Assembly: GCF_047302425.1 (NCBI RefSeq)
Contig: NZ_CP154855.1
Span: 2,356,001-2,420,000 of the forward strand
Length of the DNA: 64,000 nt
Reading direction: 5' to 3'
From: Oceanitalea sp047302425
GTDB taxonomy: Bacteria > Actinomycetota > Actinomycetes > Actinomycetales > Actinomycetaceae
Numbering within the stretch: the stretch's first letter is position 1; each line of letters begins with the position of its first letter. Shown in pieces: positions 8,956 to 17,097 of the stretch. Under the pieces are notes generated by a model. The model saw nothing but the letters and a program-made list of their open reading frames with translations. It was not told where the DNA came from and ran no database searches. The position numbers and the translations under genes are program-made.

Positions 8956-9534
8956 ATGCGTGACGCCGACGTCGCACCACGCGTCCAGCGGGCCATGTCG
9001 GGCCTGGACCGTCGCGCGTTCCTCCCGCCCGACCAGCACCGCTTCGCCGACGCGGACCAGCCGCTGCCCATCGGGCACCACGCCACCTGCTCCCAGCCGA
9101 GCACGGTGGCCCGGATGCTCACCCTCCTCGATGCGCGGCCGGGGCACCGGGTGCTGGACGTCGGCTCCGGCTCGGGGTGGACGACGGCGATCCTCGCCGC
9201 GCTCGTGGAACCAGGCGGTCAGGTGGTCGGTGTCGAGCTCGAGCCGGCGCTCGTCGAGACCGGGCGGGCGAACCTCGCCGCGGCCGGTGTCGCCGCGGTG
9301 ATCGAGCCGGCCGTGCCCGGCACCCTCGGTCTGCCCCACCTCGCCCCCTTCGAGCGCATCCTCGTCTCCGCCGAGTCGCGCCGGCTCCCGCACGCCCTGG
9401 TCGACCAGCTCGCCGACGGCGGACGCATGGTCGCCCCCGTGCGCGGCAGGCTCGTCGTCGCGGACCTCGCGGGCGGTGAGCTCACCACCCGGGCTCTCGG
9501 CACCTATCGCTTCGTGCCGCTGCGTCAGCCCTGA
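8956..9534 (+). CDS. Protein-L-isoaspartate O-methyltransferase-like protein
   Basis: 192 aa, ATG start, 45 nt after the LTA-synthase-like gene. The N-terminus RRAFLPPDQ and LPIGHHATCSQPSTVARML correspond to the PCMT segment that binds the isoaspartyl substrate (family pattern PIGxGQTISxP, here changed to PIGHHATCSQP). Motif I is VLDVGSGSGWTTAILA near residue 66, and motif III LADGGRMVAPV near 155. PCMT repairs isoaspartate in aged proteins, but PCMT-like proteins also modify natural products and the substrate loop here is not canonical. I am sure of the fold and moderately sure of the repair role. Confidence 0.8.
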   Translation: MRDADVAPRVQRAMSGLDRRAFLPPDQHRFADADQPLPIGHHATCSQPSTVARMLTLLDARPGHRVLDVGSGSGWTTAILAALVEPGGQVVGVELEPALVETGRANLAAAGVAAVIEPAVPGTLGLPHLAPFERILVSAESRRLPHALVDQLADGGRMVAPVRGRLVVADLAGGELTTRALGTYRFVPLRQP

Positions 9535-9537
9535 CCG

Positions 9538-11142
9538 TCAGTCGTACACCCCCTCCAGCCACCAGGTCCCGGACTCGAGGGCGAGGAGCTGGGCGACGCC
9601 GTCGTCCAGCTCCACCTGCAGCCAGGCCCGCCGGCGGCCCTTGCCCCACCAGCGCTCCCACATCGGCCACGGGCCCGCCCAGCCGACCACCTCCCGGCCG
9701 GCGTCGTCGTCGACCACGCGGGCGGGCTCCCCGCTGAGCCGCACCCGCCCGTCCACAGTGACCGGGGCGCCGGCGGCGTCGAGGACGACGACGGCGCGCC
9801 GCTCGTCGAGGAGGGTGGCCGGGGCGGGGTCGGGCAGCCGCCCGGGCCAGGGCGCGTCGGGGCGGAGCACGGGGACGGGGTCGTCACCCCAGGCGACCAG
9901 GCGCACGCGGGTGCGAGGATCACGACCGCCCTGGAGGACGGGCACGAGCACTCCCTCGGCGCCGAGCAGGCCCTGGACCCGCAGCGCGGCCCGCTCGGCC
10001 TGGACCTCCCCTCGCCCGCGGCGGCCCCACAGGCCGTCGCTGACCGTGCCGGCCGGGCTGATCTCCTGGGCGAGCAGCTCGAGGTGGACGAGGGGCGCGC
10101 TGGGCGGGCGGGCGCTGCGGCCGGAGAGCCAGCCGTCCAGCTGCCAGCGCACGCGGTCGGTGAGATCGGCGGGGGTGGGGGCGACGTCCAGGCGCCAGGT
10201 GCGGGCCAGCTCGGTGCCGTCCTCGGTGCGGGCGAGCACCTGGACACGCCCGCACACGACGCCGCGGCGCTGCAGCCGCTCGGCGAGCTCCTCGGCCAGG
10301 GCACGGGCGGCGAAGGCGGCGACGTCGGAGCGCGCGGCGGGCGGGTCGAGGTCGGTGCGGACCGTGACGTCCTGCTCCGGGCGGCGGGGCGCCGGCACGG
10401 AGACGTCCCCGCCGCGGGCGAGGCGGTGGGCGAGCAGCCCGAGGGTGCCGAAGCGGGCGGCGACGTCACCGGGGGCGAGGGCCGCAAGCGCCCCGAGGGT
10501 GCGCAGCCCGAGCCGGCGCAGGAGGTCGGTGAGCTCGCCGAGCTCGGCGCGCCGCTCACGGGTGGTGGCGGCGAGCTCGAGGCGGCGCACGTCCTGGCCG
10601 GCGAGGAAGTCCGGCGCCTGCCCGGGCGGCACGACGATCCCGGCCCGGGCGGCGAGCAGTGCGGCGAGCAGGCCGTCGGCCACCCCCACCTGGCACTCGG
10701 CGCCGGTGTCCTCGGCGACCGCGCCGACGAGCAGCTCGGCCAGCGCCTCCTCGCCCCCGGCGTGACGGGCCGGCCCGCGGGCCGCCATGAGCAGCACGCC
10801 GGGCCGGGCGACCTCGACGCCGGCGACGACGTCCTCGACCGCCTGGACGAGCGGCTCGAAGGCCCGGGCGTCGCGGTTCTCGTCCGCCGCCAGCAGGACG
10901 AGGCCGGGGCACAGGCTCTGGGCGGTGCGCCGCCTCATCCCCTGCCGCACCCCCTCCGCGCGGGCGGCCGCGGAGCACACGAGGATCCCGCGGGAGTCGT
11001 GGACGGCGACCGGCTCGTGGCTGCCCACGGCACCTTCGGCGACGGCGGCGGCCACCGGCCAGTCCGGGACCCACAGGACCGCGCGGCGCAGGGCCGCCAC
11101 CCCGGCTCCCGCGCGTGCCGGGTCCGCGGTGGGGGCGGTCAT
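9538..11142 (-). CDS. imuB: ImuB, catalytically dead Y-family polymerase of the SOS mutasome
   Basis: 534 aa. The overall order is that of a Y-family polymerase: a palm starting at residue 20 (AVLWVPDWPVAAAV), then helix-hairpin-helix-type segments (LRRLGLRTLGALAAL, residues about 215-230) and a C-terminal extension. The DxD and SxDE acidic motifs that bind catalytic metal are absent, replaced by WVPDWP and by LLMAARGPARHAGG. That is the mark of ImuB, which acts as an adaptor joining DnaE2, ImuA' and the beta clamp rather than as a polymerase. The start ATG shares one base with the stop of imuA' (TGATG), so translation is probably coupled. The conserved end WWLEGVYD is present. The gene is convergent with the PCMT-like gene 3 nt away. 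Confidence 0.92.
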   Translation of the reverse strand: MTAPTADPARAGAGVAALRRAVLWVPDWPVAAAVAEGAVGSHEPVAVHDSRGILVCSAAARAEGVRQGMRRRTAQSLCPGLVLLAADENRDARAFEPLVQAVEDVVAGVEVARPGVLLMAARGPARHAGGEEALAELLVGAVAEDTGAECQVGVADGLLAALLAARAGIVVPPGQAPDFLAGQDVRRLELAATTRERRAELGELTDLLRRLGLRTLGALAALAPGDVAARFGTLGLLAHRLARGGDVSVPAPRRPEQDVTVRTDLDPPAARSDVAAFAARALAEELAERLQRRGVVCGRVQVLARTEDGTELARTWRLDVAPTPADLTDRVRWQLDGWLSGRSARPPSAPLVHLELLAQEISPAGTVSDGLWGRRGRGEVQAERAALRVQGLLGAEGVLVPVLQGGRDPRTRVRLVAWGDDPVPVLRPDAPWPGRLPDPAPATLLDERRAVVVLDAAGAPVTVDGRVRLSGEPARVVDDDAGREVVGWAGPWPMWERWWGKGRRRAWLQVELDDGVAQLLALESGTWWLEGVYD

Positions 11143-11975
11143 CAGGACACCGCCCGCAGCCGGGCGCCGCGCGTGACGACGGGCGCCGTGCCGGTGAGCT
11201 CGCGGCCGCCGTCGCTCACAAGGTCGAGCCCGGCGGAGGTGAGGCGCACCCGCACCCGCCCGGCGACGCCGCTGCGGCCGCGGCCGTGGACGGTCATCTC
11301 CGCCGCCTCCACCCGGCCCCAGCCGCGCCCGAGCCCGCCGGCGCGGGCCTCCCCCGCCCTGAGGACGACGTCGGCGCCCGGCCAGTGCGCCGTGCTCAGC
11401 AGCACCGCGCCCCGGGTGCGCAGGCGCGCCGACACCAGCCGCCGGTCACGCGCGCTCAGCGCCCGGCAGTCCCCGACAGCGAGGACGTCGACGCCGTCGA
11501 CCAGGGCCCCGACCACGGAGGCGGCCTCCGGGCCCGGCCTGGGCACGAGGAGGCTGCGGCCCAGGTGCAGCCCAGCGTCGGCGGCGGCCTGCAGCCCGAT
11601 GTCCGGCAGCGCGGCGAGCGCGACCCAGCCCTCCCCCTGCGCGGCGGCCAGCAGGGCGAGGAGGAGGGAGGAGGAGCCGCCGACCTGGACGACGCTGCCG
11701 CGGCGCAGCCCGGCCGGCGGGAAGAAGCCGGCCAGGGCGGCCGGGACGGGCAGGTGGTCCGCCCCCGCGGTGGTACGCGCCCCCGCCACCACCGGGATGG
11801 GTGCGGGACCCTCGGGGGCGGTGTCGGGAGCCGGCGCGACCGGAAGGTGGGCGGTGGACGGGCGGGAGGGTGCGGCGTCGTTGTCCGCGACCGTGAGCCG
11901 CGTGCGCAGACCGGCCGCCGCCTCGGCCCGTTCCAGGGCCCGGCGGGCGGTCGCCATGCGTTCGGCCGGGGTCAT
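11142..11975 (-). CDS. imuA: ImuA', RecA-like accessory protein of the SOS mutasome
   Basis: 277 aa from the ATG at 11975, chosen because GGAGG lies 8 nt before it and the putative -10 (11995-12000) would place the transcript start after the other ATG at 11996. After a Pro/Ala-rich linker (residues about 40-75), a short RecA/SulA-like core begins at PAALAGFFPPAGLRRGSVV. The phosphate-binding loop is eroded (GGSSSLLLALLAAAQ, not GxxGxGKT), as in actinobacterial ImuA' proteins. In mycobacteria ImuA' binds ImuB and is needed for DnaE2-dependent mutagenesis. The gene is first in the imuA'-imuB operon, 26 nt downstream of a perfect LexA box. Confidence 0.88.
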   Translation of the reverse strand: MTPAERMATARRALERAEAAAGLRTRLTVADNDAAPSRPSTAHLPVAPAPDTAPEGPAPIPVVAGARTTAGADHLPVPAALAGFFPPAGLRRGSVVQVGGSSSLLLALLAAAQGEGWVALAALPDIGLQAAADAGLHLGRSLLVPRPGPEAASVVGALVDGVDVLAVGDCRALSARDRRLVSARLRTRGAVLLSTAHWPGADVVLRAGEARAGGLGRGWGRVEAAEMTVHGRGRSGVAGRVRVRLTSAGLDLVSDGGRELTGTAPVVTRGARLRAVS

Positions 11976-11994
11976 CCCCACCACCTCCACGGTC

Positions 11995-12024
11995 ATTCTA
12001 TCGAACAGTTGTTCGATGATGACA
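11995..12024 (-). promoter_or_regulatory. Putative imuA' promoter overlapping the LexA box
   Basis: On the minus strand TAGAAT (12000-11995) is a good -10 element and TGTCAT (12024-12019) a fair -35 at 18 nt. The LexA box fills the spacer, so LexA binding would exclude RNA polymerase. Transcription would begin near 11988, just ahead of the ribosome site used by the ATG at 11975. Confidence 0.5.
12001..12016. promoter_or_regulatory. LexA (SOS) box of imuA'-imuB, perfect consensus
   Basis: TCGAACAGTTGTTCGA is an exact match to the actinobacterial LexA consensus TCGAAC-N4-GTTCGA. It lies 26 nt before the imuA' start on the minus strand and 98 nt before the divergent PEBP gene. Confidence 0.96.
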
Positions 12025-12113
12025 TGCGGTGGTGACATCCTCGGCGTGCCCGTCGCGGCATCCCGCGGCCCCACGCCGTAGGTTGAGAGCGACCCCACAC
12101 AGAGGAGGCCTCG

Positions 12114-12641
12114 ATGGACCTGCAGCGACCCGTTGCACCCGCACCCTACGACCTGCTGCCCCCCGTGCCGTCCTTCACCGTGACGAGCACCGACATCACC
12201 GACGGGCAGCCCTTCGACCGGATGTTCACGGCGGACGGCGACAACGTCTCCCCCCAGCTCGCGTGGTCCGGCTTCCCCGAGGAGACGCAGAGCTTCCTCG
12301 TCAGCTGCTTCGACCCCGACGCCCCGACTCCTGCCGGGTTCTGGCACTGGACCGTCGTCGACCTGCCCGCCGACCTCACCGAGCTCGAGCAGGGCTGGGG
12401 CGAGAGCGACCTCATGCTGCCCGGGGCTGCTTACCACGTGCGCAACGACGGCGGCACCCACGACTTCACCGGCGCGGCCCCGCCGAAGGGGGACCGCCCG
12501 CACCGCTACGTCTTCGCCGTCCACGCGCTCGACACCGACTCCCTCGAGCTCGACCCCGACGACAGCCCCACGAAGGTGGCCTTCACGGCCCTCTTCCACA
12601 CCATCGCCCGGGCCGTCATCACGCCCACCTACCAGCGGTGA
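12114..12641 (+). CDS. YbhB/YbcL family (PEBP, Raf-kinase-inhibitor-like) protein
   Basis: 175 aa from an ATG with GAGGAGG upstream. The PEBP ligand-pocket signature is complete: DGDNVSPQLAWSGFPEET near residue 42, CFDPDAPTPAGFWHWTVVDLP near residues 64-84, and HRYVFAVHALD near 128. Bacterial YbhB/YbcL proteins are small, soluble and phosphate-binding, with no agreed reaction. It heads a tight plus-strand run: its stop overlaps the GTG of the YbaK-type gene, which in turn overlaps the MFS gene. Confidence 0.9.
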   Translation: MDLQRPVAPAPYDLLPPVPSFTVTSTDITDGQPFDRMFTADGDNVSPQLAWSGFPEETQSFLVSCFDPDAPTPAGFWHWTVVDLPADLTELEQGWGESDLMLPGAAYHVRNDGGTHDFTGAAPPKGDRPHRYVFAVHALDTDSLELDPDDSPTKVAFTALFHTIARAVITPTYQR

Positions 12642-13216
12642 GCGAGCCGACGACGACGGCGGACGGCTCGCTGCGGTACGGCACCCTCACCTGGGTGCCG
12701 GCCCTGCAGCGCCCCGACCTGCTCGCCGAGCCGGTCCGCGCGGCCCTCGCGGCGCTCGACGGGGCCGAGAAGGTCCACGTCGCCGAGATCGACCCCGAGC
12801 TCGCCGACACCGCGGCGATGACCGAGGCATACGAGCTGCCGCTGGACGCCTCGGTCAACTGCGTGCTCGTCGCGGGCAAGCGGGCCGGTGAGGAGCGGGT
12901 GGCGGCCTGCGCCGTCCGCGCGACCACCCGGGCGGACGTCAACTCCACCGTCCGGCGGCTGCTCGACGTCCGCAAGGCCTCCTTCTGGCCCACCGACCGG
13001 GCCGTCGAGGCCTCGGGAATGGAGTACGGCGGCATCACCCCGGTGGGGCTGCCTGCGGACTGGCGGCTGCTCGTCGACGCGTCGGTCGCGGGCGGGCCGG
13101 CGATCGTCGGCAGCGGCGTGCGCCGCTCCAAGCTGCTCCTGCCCGGTGAGGTGCTGCTCGCGCTGCCCGGGGCCGAGGCCGTCGAGGGGCTGGGCCTGCC
13201 CGCCGCGGGCTCGTGA
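12638..13216 (+). CDS. YbaK/ProX-type aminoacyl-tRNA editing domain protein
   Basis: 192 aa from a GTG that overlaps the previous stop (GTGA). The YbaK/prolyl-tRNA editing fold is recognisable by VNCVLVAGKR near residue 68, the lysine-centred RRLLDVRKASFWP segment near 107, GGITPVGLP near 132 and VGSGVRRSKLLLP near 157. Such free-standing proteins hydrolyse mischarged Cys- or Ala-tRNAs, but this one is a divergent member, so the exact tRNA is unknown. Translational coupling on both sides suggests one transcript with the PEBP and MFS genes, though no shared role is evident. Confidence 0.8.
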   Translation: MSEPTTTADGSLRYGTLTWVPALQRPDLLAEPVRAALAALDGAEKVHVAEIDPELADTAAMTEAYELPLDASVNCVLVAGKRAGEERVAACAVRATTRADVNSTVRRLLDVRKASFWPTDRAVEASGMEYGGITPVGLPADWRLLVDASVAGGPAIVGSGVRRSKLLLPGEVLLALPGAEAVEGLGLPAAGS

Positions 13217-14412
13217 CCACCCGGCGGCCGCCCTCGCGCCTGCTGCGCAACGCCCGGGTGGCCACCGGCGCCCTGTTCTTCACGAATGGTGCGCTGTTCG
13301 CCAACCTGCTCCCCCGCTACCCGGCGATCAAGTCCGGCCTGGAGCTGACGAACACCGAGTTCGGGCTCGTCGTCATCGCCTTCCCCGTCGGGGCCATCAT
13401 CTCCGGGCTGGCGGCCGCGGCGGCGATCCGCCGCTTCGGGCCGGCGAACGTCGCCGTCCTCGGCACGGTGCTGACGGCGGCCGGGCTCGTCGCGGTGGGC
13501 TGGTCACCCGCGCTGTGGCTGCTCGTCGCCGCGCTGTTCGTCGCCGGCTCGGCCGACTCGATCACCGACGTCGGGCAGAACAGCCACGGCATCGCCGTCC
13601 AGCGCGGCTACGGGCGCTCGATCATCAACTCCTTCCACGCCGTGTGGAGCGCCGGCGCGGTGACCGGCGGCCTCATGGGCACGGCGGCGGCCGCGAACGA
13701 GGTCCCGCTCGGCGTCCACCTCACGGTCTCGGGCGTGCTCTGGGTGCTCGTCGCGCTCGTCGCCCGCCGCTTCACGCTGCCCGCCGGGATGTCGGTGGGG
13801 CCGCCACTCGTCGAGGAGCACCACGCCGCTGCCGGCGGCGCGGTGCCGGCGTGGCTGCGCCGTCCGCCCGTGTTCCTCGCCGCGCTCGTCCTCATCGCGA
13901 TGAGCGGGACGATGGTCGAGGACGCCGGGAGCACGTGGTCGGCAGTCTTCCTCACCCAGGAGCTCGACGCCGGTCCCGCCCTCGCGGGCCTGGGCTTCGT
14001 CGCGATGGTCGGGGCCCAGTTCGTCGGCCGGGTGCTCGGCGACCCGATGACCGACCGGCTCGGTCAGCGCGCCGTCGCCCGCTTCGGCGCCGTCCTCATC
14101 ATCGTGGGGATGGGGCTCGTCGTCGTGGGGCCGGCCGCGTTCGCCGTCGTCGCCGGTTTCGCGCTCGCGGGTTTCGGCTCGGCGACGCTCGTGCCCGCTG
14201 CGATGAACGCGGCCGACGACATGCCGGGCATGCGGGCGGGCACCGCGCTCACCATCGTCTCCTGGCTCATGCGGGTGGCCTTCGTCGTGTCCCCGCCGCT
14301 CGTGGGCGCGCTCGGTGACGCGTTCGGCCTGCGGGTGGGTCTCGCCGTCGTGCCGGTCCTCGCGGTCGGGACGCTCCTGCTCGCCGGGGTGCTGCGCGGC
14401 CGGGAGCGCTGA
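13213..14412 (+). CDS. MFS transporter
   Basis: 399 aa from a GTG that overlaps the previous stop (GTGA). Twelve hydrophobic segments are evident, with the central loop between TM6 and TM7 near residues 185-215 (VGPPLVEEHHAAAG). The TM2-TM3 loop has a weak form of the MFS motif A. The TM7 region reads RPPVFLAALVLIAMSGTMVEDAGSTWSAVFL, a pattern seen in fucose permease/YbjJ-like MFS proteins, which include sugar and drug carriers. The substrate cannot be told. Confidence 0.85.
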   Translation: MTTRRPPSRLLRNARVATGALFFTNGALFANLLPRYPAIKSGLELTNTEFGLVVIAFPVGAIISGLAAAAAIRRFGPANVAVLGTVLTAAGLVAVGWSPALWLLVAALFVAGSADSITDVGQNSHGIAVQRGYGRSIINSFHAVWSAGAVTGGLMGTAAAANEVPLGVHLTVSGVLWVLVALVARRFTLPAGMSVGPPLVEEHHAAAGGAVPAWLRRPPVFLAALVLIAMSGTMVEDAGSTWSAVFLTQELDAGPALAGLGFVAMVGAQFVGRVLGDPMTDRLGQRAVARFGAVLIIVGMGLVVVGPAAFAVVAGFALAGFGSATLVPAAMNAADDMPGMRAGTALTIVSWLMRVAFVVSPPLVGALGDAFGLRVGLAVVPVLAVGTLLLAGVLRGRER

Positions 14413-14425
14413 GCCGCCCTCAGGC

Positions 14426-14866
14426 TCAGGCGGGAGGAAGCCGGCGCTGGTCGCTGTCCTGCTCGACGAGCGCGGTGAAGATCTGGGCGAAGAGCTCCTC
14501 GACGCGCGCCTCGATGGCGGCGGCGTCGGTGGTCTGGCCCTTGCGGTCATGGAGGGCCATGAGCTCGATCGCGCCGTCGAGCTTGTCGGCCTGGGCGAGC
14601 CAGCCCTCGGCGCGGGTGACCTCCTCGGGGCTCGACGCGGTGGCCAGCGCCCGCTGCGCCTGCCCGCGCAGGACGGTGACCGAGCGGCGCAGCCCCTCCG
14701 GACGTGAGCGGGCGGCGCGGGCCTTGGTGAGGCCGTCGATGACCCGCTGCACCTGCTTGGCGGCCTCGGGGTTGTCGCGCAGCATCGCGGCGCCCTTCTT
14801 CACCAGCGGGTAGACCACCGGCCCGAACTTCGCCGCGGCCTTGACGATCGCCGTCACCTTGCCCAT
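14426..14866 (-). CDS. Conserved hypothetical protein, helical
   Basis: 146 aa from an ATG with AAGGAG 8 nt upstream. No membrane segment or known motif. The N-terminus is basic (MGKVTAIVKAAAKFGPVVYPLVKKG) and amphipathic. The remainder is alanine-, glutamate- and leucine-rich and predicted helical, with heptad-like stretches near residues 85-130. It looks like a small cytoplasmic or membrane-peripheral helical protein. It is convergent with the MFS gene and divergent from trmL, and no function is suggested by position. Confidence 0.75.
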   Translation of the reverse strand: MGKVTAIVKAAAKFGPVVYPLVKKGAAMLRDNPEAAKQVQRVIDGLTKARAARSRPEGLRRSVTVLRGQAQRALATASSPEEVTRAEGWLAQADKLDGAIELMALHDRKGQTTDAAAIEARVEELFAQIFTALVEQDSDQRRLPPA

Positions 14867-14942
14867 ATGTCCTGCTCCTTCCGTCTGCCCCGAGGTTATG
14901 TCCTCCGTCAGGGAGCCCGCGCGCCGGTGGGAGGATGACCCG

Positions 14943-15404
14943 GTGTTCCATGTCATCTTCCACGAGCCGAAGATCCCGCCGAACACCGGTAACGCCATCC
15001 GGATGGTCGCGTGCACCGGGGCGACGCTCCACCTCGTCGAGCCGCTCGGCTACGAGCTGAGCGACGCGCACCTGCGCCGGGCGGGACTCGACTACCACGA
15101 CCTCGCGCGCGTCGTCGTCCACCCCGACATCGACGCCGCACTGGCGGCCGTCGCGCCCGGGCGGGTGTACGCCTTCACCGGGCACGCGACGACCGGCTTC
15201 TCCGAGATCCGCTACGAGGCCGGCGACGCGCTGCTCTTCGGGACGGAGACCACCGGCCTGCCCGCCGACCTGCTCGCCGACCCTCGGGTCACCGAGCGGG
15301 TGCGGATCCCCATGGTGCCCGGCGTGCGGTCGATGAACCTGTCGAACTCAGCGGCGATCGGCGTCTACGAGGCGTGGCGCCAGCACGGGTACGCCGGTGC
15401 GTGA
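14943..15404 (+). CDS. trmL: tRNA (cytidine/uridine-34-2'-O)-methyltransferase TrmL
   Basis: 153 aa, the standard size. The GTG at 14943 has GGAGG 7 nt upstream and gives the family N-terminus FHVIFHEPKIPPNTGN. All three SPOUT knot motifs are present: NTGNAIRMVACTG (motif 1), LLFGTETTGLP (motif 2) and SMNLSNSAAIGVYEAWRQ (motif 3). The enzyme methylates the ribose of the wobble base in tRNA-Leu isoacceptors, an apt link with the tRNA-Leu in this window, though the two are not adjacent. Confidence 0.93.
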   Translation: MFHVIFHEPKIPPNTGNAIRMVACTGATLHLVEPLGYELSDAHLRRAGLDYHDLARVVVHPDIDAALAAVAPGRVYAFTGHATTGFSEIRYEAGDALLFGTETTGLPADLLADPRVTERVRIPMVPGVRSMNLSNSAAIGVYEAWRQHGYAGA

Positions 15405-15427
15405 GAACGCGTTGCCCACGCCGGAAC

Positions 15428-15449
15428 GCGTGTGTTCTGATGCACACGC
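15428..15449. promoter_or_regulatory. Inverted repeat upstream of the OsmC gene
   Basis: GCGTGTG (15428-15434) and CACACGC (15443-15449) are perfect 7-bp arms around 8 nt. A second short palindrome GAGCGC-CGA-GCGCTC lies just after it (15452-15466). The pair could be an operator for the OsmC gene or a terminator for trmL. A GAAC-N6-GTTC pair overlaps it but has the wrong spacing for LexA. Confidence 0.35.
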
Positions 15450-15492
15450 CCGAGCGCCGAGCGCTCACGCCACCGACGGAGGACGCCCGACG

Positions 15493-16026
15493 ATGACCGC
15501 GACCAGCACCGACGACGCCCAGACCCCCTCGGCCGCGCTGCGCGCCCGTCAGCGCCCGCTCAAGGACGCCTACAGGGAGGACCCGGCGAGTGCGCTCGTC
15601 ACGAGCACCGCGACCGCCCGGGTGGACCAGGGCGCGCTGACCGCGACCGTGCCGACGTGGGCGGGCGAGGTCGTCGCCGGCCTGCACCCGGCCACGGGCG
15701 GCGACGGCACCCAGGCCTGCTCGGCGGACATCGTCCTCCAGGCGCTCGTCGCCTGCGCCGGCGTCACGCTCTCCTCCGTCGCGACGGCGATGGGCGTGGA
15801 GCTGCGCTCCGCGTCGGTCACCGCCAACGGCACCTGGGACGCGCGTGGCACCCTCGGCGTGGACCGCGAGACGCCGGTGGGGCTCAGCTCCGTCGAGGTG
15901 CTCGTCGACGTCGACACCGACGCCGACGACGCGACCGTCGCCAAGCTGCTCGAGCTCACCGAGCGCTACTGCGTCGTCGCCCGCACGCTCACCGCTCCCC
16001 CGCCGGTCACCGTTCACCGCGCCTGA
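15493..16026 (+). CDS. OsmC family protein
   Basis: 177 aa from an ATG with GGAGG about 9 nt upstream. The OsmC fold is marked by ADIVLQALVACAGVTLSSVATAMG near residues 77-100, with the peroxidatic-type cysteine C88, and by the second cysteine in ERYCVVARTL near residue 162. OsmC/Ohr proteins reduce organic hydroperoxides with two cysteines. The spacing matches OsmC-like members rather than Ohr. An HxlR regulator gene faces it on the other strand 9 nt away, and HxlR proteins often control redox functions. Confidence 0.88.
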   Translation: MTATSTDDAQTPSAALRARQRPLKDAYREDPASALVTSTATARVDQGALTATVPTWAGEVVAGLHPATGGDGTQACSADIVLQALVACAGVTLSSVATAMGVELRSASVTANGTWDARGTLGVDRETPVGLSSVEVLVDVDTDADDATVAKLLELTERYCVVARTLTAPPPVTVHRA

Positions 16027-16035
16027 GCCGCGGTG

Positions 16036-16398
16036 CTACTCGAGGTCGAAGCGGTCGCGCGCGGCCTCGATCTCGTCGTGGTGGGCTGCGGACCAGGCGA
16101 GCAGCGCGTCGACAGGCTCACGCGCCGTCTTGCCCAATGGGGTCAGCGTGTACTCGACGGCGACCGGGCGGGTGGCGAGCACGGTACGTCGGACGAGCCC
16201 GTTCCGTTCGAGGCGACGAAGTGTCGCGGTGAGGGACTTCTGCGTCACGCCGGGGATGGCGCGGCGCAGCTCGTTGAAGCGGCACGGCCGCTCGCACAGC
16301 TCGCTCATGACATGCAGGCTCCACCGGTCGAGGACCTGCCCGATGAGCTCGCGGTGGGAGGCGGTGACCTGCTCGGACAGCGGGGCGGTATCGGGCAT
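16036..16398 (-). CDS. HxlR family transcriptional regulator
   Basis: 120 aa, a single winged helix-turn-helix domain: DRWSLHVMSELCERPCRFNELRRAIPGVTQKSLTATLRRLERNGLV is the HxlR signature, followed by the wing RPVAVEYTLTPLGK. Cysteines at about residues 35 and 39 could act as a redox switch, as in HypR/YodB-type members, but this is inference. It is divergent from the RidA gene with a palindrome in between, so it probably controls that gene and itself. Confidence 0.92.
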   Translation of the reverse strand: MPDTAPLSEQVTASHRELIGQVLDRWSLHVMSELCERPCRFNELRRAIPGVTQKSLTATLRRLERNGLVRRTVLATRPVAVEYTLTPLGKTAREPVDALLAWSAAHHDEIEAARDRFDLE

Positions 16399-16433
16399 GA
16401 AACCTGGTCTCGTTGAGGTGCTCGGCGGGCGGC

Positions 16434-16452
16434 GGGTACCACTGGGCTACCC
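16434..16452. promoter_or_regulatory. Candidate HxlR operator between hxlR-type gene and ridA
   Basis: GGGTA-N9-TACCC is a perfect 5-bp inverted repeat of 19 bp in the 82-bp divergent gap. It lies 36 nt before the regulator start and 29 nt before the RidA start. HxlR-type regulators bind palindromes of this size. Assignment rests on position and symmetry only. Confidence 0.45.
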
Positions 16453-16480
16453 CTTTCCGGCACACCCTAGAGGAGTTCCC

Positions 16481-16885
16481 ATGACCGTCCACCGCCTCAG
16501 CCCTGCAGGGCTCGCCACCGGCACCCCGTATCACCACGTCGCCGTCGCGACCGGCGCCCGGCACGTCCACGTCGCGGGACAGGTGGGTCAGGACGCCGAC
16601 GGCGTGCCCGCCGACGGGCTCGCGGACCAGGTCTCGCAGGCGCTGCGCAACACGGCCCTCGGCCTGCGCGCGGGCGGCGCGACCTTCGACGACGTCGTCC
16701 GGCTCACCGTGTACGTCACCGACTGGGAGGTGGAGCGGATCGCGGACTTCATGGCGGGGGTCGAGGCGGTGGCCGAGGAGGTCGGACTCAGCCTGCCCAT
16801 GCCAGCGGCTTCGCTCATCGGGGTGGACCGGCTCTACACGCCCGACGTCCTCGTCGAGATCGAGGCGACGGCAGTCGTGGACTGA
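16481..16885 (+). CDS. RidA family protein (enamine/imine deaminase-like)
   Basis: 134 aa from an ATG with AGGAG 6 nt upstream. The YjgF/YER057c/UK114 fold shows in HVHVAGQVGQDADG near residue 27, QALRNTALGLRAGGATFDDVVRLTVYVTDW near residues 53-82 and PAASLIGVDRLYTPDVLVEIEA at the end. RidA proteins hydrolyse reactive 2-aminoacrylate-type enamines. The key arginine of true RidA is normally in an R-x-C or R-x-A strand near the C-terminus; here that strand reads PAASLIGV. This suggests an Rid subgroup with another substrate. Confidence 0.88.
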   Translation: MTVHRLSPAGLATGTPYHHVAVATGARHVHVAGQVGQDADGVPADGLADQVSQALRNTALGLRAGGATFDDVVRLTVYVTDWEVERIADFMAGVEAVAEEVGLSLPMPAASLIGVDRLYTPDVLVEIEATAVVD

Positions 16886-17097
16886 GCCGCCCTTCCCTGC
16901 TGGGAGGGATGCGTCGTGCGGTGCAGTCCGCTGAACGGGAGTGGAGCAGCTCCGACCGCGCCCCGGTCCCGCTCAGCCACCACCGTCCCGCTCAGCGCAC
17001 ACGATCCCGCTGGGCCGAATCCGTGATGGGTCCGCACAGCACGATGTCGGCCTGGTTGACAGGCCGGCGCAACGATGTCCTCCGGTGCAGGGGCTGG

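Noticed and set aside
15424..15437. GAAC-N6-GTTC as a third LexA box upstream of the OsmC gene
   Set aside because: LexA needs four bases between GAAC and GTTC and flanking TC/GA; here there are six and the flanks do not match.
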